In this document: positions 1 through 5,581 of the stretch, piece by piece
Numbering within the stretch: position 1 is the first letter of the stretch
Layout of the letters: every line of letters begins with the position of its first letter
Source: CAYFPO01 sp964345035
Lineage (GTDB): Bacteria; Fidelibacterota; Marinisomatia; SCGC-AAA003-L08; GCA-002704045
Direction: 5' to 3'
NCBI GenBank assembly: GCA_964345035.1
Contig: CAYFPO010000039.1
Span: 1 to 6,824 of the forward strand
DNA length: 6,824 nucleotides
The notes under the pieces: model-generated
Database searches by the model: none
Told to the model about the DNA's origin: nothing
What the model saw: only the letters and a program-made list of their open reading frames with translations
Translations under genes and position numbers: made by a program

Positions 1-350
1 AAATAAAACGAGATTATCGTCAAAAATTTAGGGAATCTCCAGATATTATACAAGTGATAGAAAGAAAATTGGTAGTTGGTGAGTGGTGAATATCGGCATC
101 AGGTGTCAGGTACCAGAGACAAGGAGTTAGCAGTCAGTTCAAAACGGGTTGATTAATGCATAATGAATATACAATTCAGGTGTATTATTATTTTTCCAAT
201 TATTGATTGATTGAACATATCCCATTGCATCACCCATATACCCCCGGGGACTCATATTTTCCGGGAATCCACCGGTGCCTGCAGTACCGGGAAGACAAAA
301 TGGTGCATCCGCAGTTAATCCCACATATTCCTGAGCCGGGGGGCTGCAGT
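1..350. other. Non-coding or degraded region at the left edge
   Basis: Positions 69-138 hold short degenerate G/T-rich repeats (GGTAGTTGGTGAGTGGTGAA, then AGGTGTCAGGTACCAG), typical of decaying intergenic sequence. On the plus strand, frame 3 is open from the edge to a TGA at 87-89 (28 codons, ending ...QVIERKLVVGEW). This could be the tail of a convergent gene outside the window, but it is too short to claim. On the minus strand, the doxX frame stays open after its stop to a TGA at 141-139, with no recognisable domain. Confidence 0.4.
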
Positions 351-400
351 AAAATAAGGAAACCGGCAGCCCTTGATTACCAAAGAACTGCCGGCTCCTT
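351..400 (-). terminator. Intrinsic terminator after doxX, possibly bidirectional
   Basis: Arms CTGCCGG (388-394) and CCGGCAG (363-369) are perfectly complementary. An A/T-rich lower stem extends them: AAGG at 356-359 pairs with CCTT at 397-400, with one bulged base. The loop is 18 nt. On the minus strand the hairpin is followed by TTATTTTA, and on the plus strand by a short T run. It lies about 20 nt past the doxX stop codon. Confidence 0.65.
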
Positions 401-420
401 TTGCCCTCATTATTGCCCTC

Positions 421-828
421 TCAGACAATTATTTTTTCAGGGAGGGCGTTCCCCCTTGTTAGGATCACCAGTGATATTGCAAGGATGAGGACTTGAAATT
501 CCATGCCGCCCATTTTATGGGATTCTGTTGCCATAAAACTCCATTGCCCCCAGTGTACCATGAAAATTGCTCCAGTCATGATAGCTGCAAACAATCCACC
601 GGCAGTACGAGTAGCCCAATCTGGCCCCACTCCGCCCCACAGAAGTAAAACAGCTCCTGTAATTTCCATGAGGGCTAGCAGGTAAACCATCATGATAGGC
701 ATACCCATCATTTTTGCCATACCTTCAGCCATGGGAAATTTCCCATAGCCATGGTATATAAATGTTGCTGCCAGAGAAATCCGAACCAGCCAATGTGTGT
801 CTTTTCCGTATTTATTTAAAAAATCCAT
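421..828 (-). CDS. DoxX-family membrane protein
   Basis: The 135-residue protein has four hydrophobic segments at about 12-29, 42-65, 73-93 and 108-124. Segment 1 carries the DoxX-type pattern RISLAATFIYHGYGKF, and segment 2 has ALMEITGAVLLLWG with the usual intramembrane Glu followed by Gly. The region HWGQWSFMATESHKMGGMEFQ before the last helix also matches family members. DoxX proteins are small inner-membrane proteins linked in various bacteria to quinone, thiosulfate or oxidative-stress functions; the exact activity cannot be assigned here. AAGGAG lies 6 nt upstream of the ATG. It is the last gene of the tetR-crp-trx-doxX run and follows trx by 25 nt. A hairpin terminator follows the TGA stop. 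Confidence 0.85.
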   Translation of the reverse strand: MDFLNKYGKDTHWLVRISLAATFIYHGYGKFPMAEGMAKMMGMPIMMVYLLALMEITGAVLLLWGGVGPDWATRTAGGLFAAIMTGAIFMVHWGQWSFMATESHKMGGMEFQVLILAISLVILTRGNALPEKIIV

Positions 829-853
829 AATTTTCTCCTTTAGTTATTTAGGT

Positions 854-1117
854 TTACTTTTGACAGTACTTGTTTAGAAGAGCAGGAACATCAAAGTTGC
901 CAACCTGTACCAGTTTTCCATCAATCCAGGTGGAAGGGGTAATCACTGCTTGTTTTGCTGTTTGTGGAGTATCTCCCTTATCCAAATCAACAATGATGAG
1001 TTTCCAATTATTATTGTCTTCTGCAAATTGGAGGAGTTTTATTTTTACCATCCTGCATATCTTGCAAGAGGAACGAATAATAAGCTCAACAACCTGCTTT
1101 CTTTTTAACTGTGTCAT
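854..1117 (-). CDS. Small thioredoxin/glutaredoxin-like protein (CxxC)
   Basis: From the ATG at 1117 the product is 87 residues, a minimal thioredoxin fold. Strand 1 is VVELIIR, the active site is C18-K-I-C21 (SSCKICRMVK), strand 2 is WKLIIVDLD, and the cis-Pro loop is ITPSTWIDGKLV (P61). There is no signal peptide, so it acts in the cytoplasm as a thiol-disulfide exchange protein; its partner is unknown. I prefer this ATG over an upstream TTG at 1141. The TTG would sit only 13 nt from a Crp/Fnr-type palindrome, and the fold needs nothing before the ATG. No Shine-Dalgarno sequence precedes the ATG. The gene lies 62 nt after the Crp/Fnr gene and 25 nt before doxX, so it probably has its own regulated promoter in addition to read-through. 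Confidence 0.8.
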   Translation of the reverse strand: MTQLKRKQVVELIIRSSCKICRMVKIKLLQFAEDNNNWKLIIVDLDKGDTPQTAKQAVITPSTWIDGKLVQVGNFDVPALLNKYCQK

Positions 1118-1124
1118 ACTGGTT

Positions 1125-1131
1125 AAACTTA
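1125..1131 (-). promoter_or_regulatory. Candidate -7 element of the trx promoter
   Basis: TAAGTTT on the minus strand fits TAnnTTT, the core of the -7 element (TAnnTTTG) known from Bacteroidetes promoters. The last G is A here. With this element the transcript would start within a few bases of the trx ATG, which would explain the missing ribosome binding site. The motif is short and common in A/T-rich DNA; the spacing to the operator is the main support. Confidence 0.3.
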
Positions 1132-1154
1132 AAACTGGCAACCCTACAGGAAAC

Positions 1155-1170
1155 TGTCACCAATATGACA
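1155..1170. promoter_or_regulatory. Crp/Fnr-type operator upstream of trx-doxX
   Basis: TGTCACCAATATGACA is a perfect TGTCA-N6-TGACA palindrome with the half-site spacing of Crp/Fnr-family sites. It lies in the gap between the Crp/Fnr gene and trx. Its centre is 31.5 nt upstream of a TAAGTTT element (1131-1125), which would place it near -42, the class II activator position. A further TGACA (1175-1179) follows on the plus strand. Confidence 0.6.
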
Positions 1171-1179
1171 AAAATGACA

Positions 1180-1854
1180 TTAAAGAGCGTTTATATCAGG
1201 AATTCTTAAATACCTCCGGGAGAAATCAATCAATTTTTCTTCTTTAAGTTCATTCAATATCTGACTGGCAGTCTGGCGGGATACGGCGGTGAGGTCAGCA
1301 ATATCCTGTTGTGAGGGAAGTGGACGGACAAACCAGCCATCCATCATTTTACTACCAAATTTTTGGATGTAGTTTTTTAAAAAGGATTTCACTCTGTCAT
1401 GGGCATCCTTAAAAACCAAATCTTCAACCTTGGTTTCTACTTTCCGTAACTGCCAGCCGATATATTTTGTAATTTTTAAATTCAGTTTCGGATTTTTCAT
1501 CATCATATCGGTAAAGATATCCTTATTAACAGTACAGACTATGGAATCTTCAAGCACTTCTGCTATATTATCATGTCTTTCGCTGCCTAAAATGGCAGAC
1601 TCGCCAAAAATCTCTCCGGGACCAAGTAGCTGCAATACAGTCGTTTTCCCATCTTCCGACAGACGGGAAATTTTAATTTTCCCTTCTTTTAAGAAATAAA
1701 TAGTGTCACTGATTTCATCGGGAAAATAGAGTATTTGCTTTTTATTCTTTGCCAGCATCCCTGTATTCTTTTCCAACATTTTCATGGCGGACATAGGAAT
1801 ACTTTCAAAGAGATTGAAATTCTGTAAATACCATAATTTTGTTTTTTCAGCCAT
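1180..1854 (-). CDS. Crp/Fnr-family transcriptional regulator
   Basis: The 224-residue protein has a cyclic-nucleotide-binding-like beta-roll at about 12-120 (ILYFPDEISDTIYFLKEGKIK, LGPGEIFGESAIL at 78-90), a dimerisation helix at about 122-150, and a Crp-type winged helix at about 155-220. The recognition helix contains SRQTASQ (192-198). It lacks the N-terminal Cys cluster of FNR, with only C107 visible, so it is not an FeS oxygen sensor. The pocket lacks the Arg-Ser/Thr-Ala phosphate-binding pattern of cAMP receptors (ERHDNIAE instead), so cAMP is unlikely. Haem, NO or another ligand remains open. The start lies inside tetR with AGGGGG about 7 nt upstream. Two TGTCA-N6-TGACA palindromes in the window are plausible targets, one directly after this gene. 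Confidence 0.9.
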   Translation of the reverse strand: MAEKTKLWYLQNFNLFESIPMSAMKMLEKNTGMLAKNKKQILYFPDEISDTIYFLKEGKIKISRLSEDGKTTVLQLLGPGEIFGESAILGSERHDNIAEVLEDSIVCTVNKDIFTDMMMKNPKLNLKITKYIGWQLRKVETKVEDLVFKDAHDRVKSFLKNYIQKFGSKMMDGWFVRPLPSQQDIADLTAVSRQTASQILNELKEEKLIDFSRRYLRIPDINAL

Positions 1855-2467
1855 GATTTTCCCCCTGTAATAATTTAAATAAATTATTAATGGCAGTCTT
1901 TTTTACCTCTTTAAGACAGTGCGGGTCTTCTGCTTTTGCTTCAAAAACTTCCTGTTCAATGAGAAACATGAGAATGGATAAATGAAACAGCCGAACCTGA
2001 ATAGGAGTGTTAAATACTGATGTGAATCCCCAGTGTTTTTTTCCGTATTCAATTCTGTTTTCCATAACAGACCATAATCCTGTTACTAATTGGTCATATT
2101 TCTTTTTGGCAAGAGGGTGTTTATTCATACTGATCTGAAGAAGTAATCTCAGGTATGCTATTCTATAACCTTTAATATTCATCATACTGTCAACATATTC
2201 ATTGAGGAAATTTTTAAATTTTACAGGAGAATCAATCTCAGAGGGATCAATATGAGGATGCCGATATTCAATATATTGTTGGATGATGGACTCAAAGATT
2301 TCCTCTTTGGAATTGAAGTATTTAAAGAGTCCCGCTTCGGATATGCCTACATTTTGGGAGATTTCCAGAGTGCGTATATCTCCCAGAGGTTTTTCTTTGA
2401 TGAGCGACAGGGTAACATGTTTAATTTGATTTATCCTGTCTTTCTTCTTCATTCTGAGGGTAGCCAT
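1847..2467 (-). CDS. TetR/AcrR-family transcriptional regulator
   Basis: The product is 206 residues, normal for the family. Residues about 10-57 form the TetR DNA-binding domain. A helix-turn-helix lies at 31-51, where IRTLEISQNVGISEAGLFKYF matches the usual 'eIA..aGvs.gtlY.YF..Ke.L' pattern, followed by SKEEIFESII. The rest (about 60-200) is a helical ligand-binding region with no recognisable ligand signature. The ATG at 2467 lacks a clear Shine-Dalgarno sequence; a second ATG is at codon 6. A perfect 10+10 bp palindrome lies 11 nt upstream, which suggests autorepression. The 3' end overlaps the start of the Crp/Fnr gene by 8 nt. Repression would therefore also cover crp, and possibly trx and doxX by read-through. 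Confidence 0.9.
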   Translation of the reverse strand: MATLRMKKKDRINQIKHVTLSLIKEKPLGDIRTLEISQNVGISEAGLFKYFNSKEEIFESIIQQYIEYRHPHIDPSEIDSPVKFKNFLNEYVDSMMNIKGYRIAYLRLLLQISMNKHPLAKKKYDQLVTGLWSVMENRIEYGKKHWGFTSVFNTPIQVRLFHLSILMFLIEQEVFEAKAEDPHCLKEVKKTAINNLFKLLQGENHG

Positions 2468-2478
2468 AACGGTAATAA

Positions 2479-2502
2479 ATTAGTTAGTGCTTACTAACTA
2501 AT
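2479..2502. promoter_or_regulatory. Palindromic operator upstream of tetR
   Basis: ATTAGTTAGT (2479-2488) and ACTAACTAAT (2493-2502) form a perfect 10-bp inverted repeat around a GCTT centre. The size and TAGT/ACTA half-site style are typical of TetR-family operators. It lies 11 nt before the tetR ATG. A possible -7 element, TATTTTTC (2514-2507 on the minus strand), sits just upstream, so a bound repressor would cover the transcription start. Autoregulation by the adjacent TetR protein is the simplest reading. Confidence 0.75.
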
Positions 2503-2559
2503 AAAAGAAAAATATTTAGTAAAGTATCGGTTTTTAAAAATTATTTCATACAGGAATTT

Positions 2560-2710
2560 ATATTAAACCGCAGATGAATCCACACACCTGTCCTCCTCCC
2601 CGTGCTGGCTGATTGGGAACGGTCTGGGATTAACACCGATTATTATTAACCATGAATTTTCACAAATTAATCCGGAGGCATTCATGAACCAACAGGCGGG
2701 GCTTCCAATA
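2560..2710. repeat. Degenerate dispersed-repeat-like intergenic sequence
   Basis: The plus strand reads AACCGCAGATGAA, then GGGATTAACACCGATTATT, AACCATGAATTTTCAC and later CATTCATGAACC. This wording (CGCAGAT ... GATTAACACNGATT ... CATGAATT) resembles dispersed intergenic repeats that I know from many environmental bacterial genomes. CATGAAT and ATTCATG form an inverted repeat with a long loop. No open frame of note is present. No clear terminator for the selenoprotein gene is visible in this 250-nt gap. Confidence 0.4.
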
Positions 2711-2717
2711 ATTACAC

Positions 2718-4673
2718 CTAAGACAAAATGATATCCACAAGTATAACTATATCAAGAATATTTATTTCTTCATTTCCATCCATATCAATGATGCATAATT
2801 GGTCAGAGGGAATTTCGGTTTGCCCTAATATATAACTGACAGTAATTACTATATCTAAAATATCAATACTATTATCTTGATTGATATCACCGGATGCACA
2901 AATTACATCAGTCCCCATAAGACTTTCCACCACTGCTATCATGGCAGTAATGTCATATTCATTATTGGCATAGCGGACAATTCCTACCTGATCAATAATA
3001 AAATCTCTGGGGTATGGGGATTGTCCACCCGGAATGTAATAATCGCCGTACACATTTTGATCATCCCTTAACAAGGGATAAGTAATTCCGTTATCTTCCC
3101 CAAATTGAATGATGGCTTCAACCGGTTGGTTCGCTATGCCTACTGCAATGAAATTCTGATCTTGAAATTGGGGCCAAAGTGATGTTTGAATGTCCGATAA
3201 CTCCGGAGCACAGACAGGTCACCAAGGTGCAAAGTAGACAATCACCACCACTGAACCCAAATAGTTAGAAAGGGTGAAATCCCCTTCACCATTATAAGCA
3301 ATGGGCAGGGTGAAATCCGGTGCGGGCTCCCCTACATTCACTCCTGTTGTATTGCCTATAACTGTCACATTAACCTGCGGTTCATCAGGGTCATTGCTGT
3401 TAAATGAGTACTGGCCGGAGGCATTTGCGCCACTGGCATTATAGGTAACATCAACGGTAATTGTGCTATCCGGGGCGATCGGTGATAAGGATTCGTCACC
3501 GCTGAATTCAAGCCCTGTTAATATGACAGAAGAAAACTCTAATGGACTGCCTCCATTATTGGAAATATCCAGAGACAGAGTGAAAACATCCCCGGATTCA
3601 GCAAATGGAAAGTTTAGCTCTCTCGTACTTAAATCAATATCCGATTCAAAAATTTCTCCATATCTAAACACCTGTAAATAGCGCCATTCAGCAGAATAGA
3701 TAATATCTCCCACAGCTCCGATAGCCATGGTTCTTCCACCTGTATTTTTAAACCCTGCTAATATCAATTCTGTGTTATCCCATTCTATTACTTCTACATC
3801 GTCCCAGTCAGAGACTGCAATTCGGTCATTTGCTAAGGCGACTCTGGAAGCAAATCCGCTGGTGTTATAATTGGCCAGAAAAACAGGATTATGGGGGTCC
3901 GTAATTTCAAAGGTATCCACGCCGCCTTCTCCCACTGCTAAGTAAGCAATATTATCTTGAATTTTAATGTCCTTTGCACCTCCATTTGTAGGAATTTCTG
4001 ATATGAGGACCGGAGCATTTATTTCTGAAAAATCTACAGCAGCTAAACCAGACTCTCCATTTGCCACCCATACTACATTTTCTTGAATAGCTACTGACCA
4101 GGCATTATCAAGAGGAATATCTGAAATGAGCAGAGGTTCTCGCGGAATGGTGATGTCAAAAAATCTCAAACCATCTGTGTGGAGTGCAGCTACAAGAATA
4201 TTATTGCTGGATTCCACATCCTCATAACTGCGGATTTCAGACAGAGATTCAAAATTATTTTCAGTGGAATTATTATCTCTTTCCAAGCCTATGGGTGTGT
4301 CTGGGCCTGAAGTGTCGGTAGGGTCTATTATTCCTACCAATTGAGGAGAGGTGGGGTCGGAGATATTCACAATTGCAATACCGCAATCCCTCCCCGCTGC
4401 GTAGGCAAATTCTCCCGCAATTTCCCAGTTATACACTCTGCCAAAATCACAGCCGTACACCGATATCTGTCCAATCTGATGTGGATCATTTGGATCGGAA
4501 ATATCAAAAATACTGCTCCCGCCCAATCCACCGGGAATAATCATTAAACCATTGTCAATTTCTACATCTAATAGTTCAAAATTACTGGGTGTAATGCGCT
4601 GTTCGATAGTAAGATTCTTTGCTGAAAGAAATCCAACGAACAAGATTAGAAATATGTTGGTAGTAAGCTTCAT
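2718..4673 (-). CDS. Secreted multidomain selenoprotein: LVIVD propeller, anchor-D domain, Sec-containing redoxin (UxxC), dockerin; in-frame TGA read as Sec
   Basis: This is one gene of about 651 residues interrupted only by a TGA at residue 485 (3221-3219). It ends at TAG (2720-2718). The ATG at 4673 has GGAGAG 8 nt upstream. Residues 1-18 form a signal peptide. Residues about 33-345 hold at least five LVIVD-type repeats (core such as FDISDPNDP, VNISDPTSP, FEITDPHNP), which usually form a beta-propeller. Residues about 350-445 resemble an Ig-like choice-of-anchor D domain (FNSNDPDEPQ). From 448 a TlpA/AhpC-TSA redoxin starts (GEPAPDFTL), with W484-U485-P486-V487-C488, then YPLLRD and a cis-Pro region YPRDFIID (P555). 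Residues 595-617 and 627-651 are two dockerin calcium loops (DINQDNSIDILD and DMDGNEEINILD). The family chemistry is dithiol oxidoreduction, here with selenolate as the attacking residue, outside the cytoplasm. The partner is unknown. Alternatives are a nonsense mutation or a base error at a Cys codon. No Sec machinery gene is in the window. Confidence 0.82.
3190..3211 (-). promoter_or_regulatory. Candidate bacterial SECIS element
   Basis: Read on the minus strand, the RNA just after the UGA can fold into a hairpin. UCCG (3207-3204) pairs with CGGA (3196-3193), C3208 is bulged, then G3209-C3192, U3210-A3191 and G3211-U3190 pair. The apical loop is GAGUUAU (3203-3197) and starts 16 nt after the UGA. 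A G in the first two loop bases, a loop of 3-14 nt and an upper stem of at least 4 bp are the features I recall for bacterial SECIS elements read by SelB. A bulged nucleotide on the 5' arm is also present in the E. coli fdhF element, although there it is a U. A competing stem GUCUG/CGGAC (3215-3211 with 3196-3192) is possible. The folding was done by eye. Confidence 0.6.
3219..3221 (-). other. Selenocysteine codon (in-frame TGA) at the redox-active site
   Basis: The codon follows GCA CCT TGG (A-P-W) and precedes CCT GTC TGT (P-V-C). Thioredoxin-fold proteins of the TlpA/AhpC-TSA type have Trp-Cys-x-x-Cys here, so TGA replaces exactly the nucleophilic first Cys. The resolving Cys (C488) is kept. 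No other stop occurs between this codon and the dockerin end about 500 nt later. TGA terminates three other genes in the window, so wholesale recoding of TGA is not the explanation. Confidence 0.8.
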
Positions 4674-4687
4674 GTATTTAACTCTCC

Positions 4688-5581
4688 TTATTTAGTAATT
4701 AATTGAGATATATGTATTGAATATGAAATCTGTTCACTAAATCCCGCAGGCAGCCGCTGATTTGACCAACGAAGGAACGGGTAGCCGACAGAATACCTGA
4801 TTTGGAATCCCGCATCTGTATTTAAAAATGTAATAGTTGGTTTAGCAGAAATAAACAGGAAGTCTGATTTTAAAATATCGTTTTGGTAATACCCTCCAGT
4901 GATGGATTTTAACCTGCCGGAATTCATGCCCAACCCCAAATCAAAAGTTAATTTTTCCAGGTTCCATATTCTAGTGTTTGCATCGGCGAATAATTGATAA
5001 GAAAACTGAAATAAATTATCTGAAGGCAGTTCCTTTCTAACGGAAATATTAAAAGAGGAATATTTGCCAAATTCTCCCCATTTTCTCCCGGAACCAATCT
5101 CAGCAGATACCACCGGAAAAGACTGAAACGGGAAATCTGAATTTGAATGATAATTTATCAGGGGAATCTGGATCTGCGACCACAAAATATATGAAGATGG
5201 AGAGGATTGGTACTGAAATTTGCCATTCAGGTATTGGGAGATGATTACTGTTTCATTGCGGGTTTGAGAAATACTTTCTTTGATTTGACCTGCATTTCCT
5301 TTCAGGGTTAGTTCTCCAAGTATCTGTTTGTTGAATAATTTGAAATAATGGATTTGAAAAGCGAGACCGGGACCTATTTGAATCAAGGGGTTAGAGCTGA
5401 GCTGCCCGGTTGTGTTAAGCACCAACCACCAGAATGTGTTGGATTGGGGAGGAAGCATCTCCTCAGAAAGTGCCGGAACCTGGAATTCTTCAGAGCCATA
5501 AAAACCCTGAAGGGTACAACAGGCTTGTCCTGAAAGAATTCCGATTCCGGTAACTAAACTGATTGTTAATAGCCATTTCAT
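4688..5581 (-). CDS. Secreted hypothetical protein, possible outer-membrane beta-barrel
   Basis: I do not recognise this 297-residue protein. Residues 1-20 form a Sec signal peptide (MKWLLTISLVTGIGILSGQA), followed at once by a Cys-Cys pair (C21, C22). The rest is rich in aromatic and polar residues in alternating patterns, such as GLAFQIHYFKLF, SYILWSQIQIPLI and AGFQIRYSVGYPFL, without long hydrophobic helices. That fits an outer-membrane beta-barrel or another all-beta envelope protein. A Cys pair right after the signal peptide is known to me from some FCB outer-membrane proteins near metal or redox genes, but that parallel is loose. The lipobox around GQAC is poor, so a lipoprotein is less likely. 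The ATG overlaps the upstream stop by 4 nt and has no clear ribosome binding site, so coupling is likely. The selenoprotein gene starts 14 nt downstream. Confidence 0.75.
   Translation of the reverse strand: MKWLLTISLVTGIGILSGQACCTLQGFYGSEEFQVPALSEEMLPPQSNTFWWLVLNTTGQLSSNPLIQIGPGLAFQIHYFKLFNKQILGELTLKGNAGQIKESISQTRNETVIISQYLNGKFQYQSSPSSYILWSQIQIPLINYHSNSDFPFQSFPVVSAEIGSGRKWGEFGKYSSFNISVRKELPSDNLFQFSYQLFADANTRIWNLEKLTFDLGLGMNSGRLKSITGGYYQNDILKSDFLFISAKPTITFLNTDAGFQIRYSVGYPFLRWSNQRLPAGFSEQISYSIHISQLITK

Noticed and set aside
103..120. Third TGTCA-type operator near TGTCAGGTACCAGAGACA
   Set aside because: The half-site spacing is wrong (TGTC-N10-GACA), and it lies in degenerate repeat DNA with no gene downstream.
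207..488. Plus-strand frame of 93 codons overlapping the end of doxX
   Set aside because: It is antisense to doxX and the terminator and shows no domain-like sequence.
870..1247. Plus-strand frame of 125 codons across trx
   Set aside because: It is antisense to trx, the intergenic operator and the end of the Crp/Fnr gene; its sequence is low in recognisable motifs.
2877..2890. FNR-like box TTGATTGATATCAC
   Set aside because: It lies inside the dockerin coding sequence, where it encodes conserved residues (GDINQD), and is not near a promoter.
2718..3074. A separate 118-residue dockerin gene starting at a TTG at 3074
   Set aside because: The TTG is an internal Leu codon of the redoxin domain (YPLLRD). 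The frame is continuous with the upstream gene apart from the TGA, and there is no ribosome binding site.
3219..3221. TGA recoded genome-wide as Trp or Gly
   Set aside because: Three neighbouring genes end naturally at TGA, and the site needs a Cys-like residue and not Trp or Gly.
3219..4673. A complete 484-residue protein ending at the TGA
   Set aside because: It would end in the middle of a thioredoxin active site, right after the Trp that precedes the catalytic Cys.
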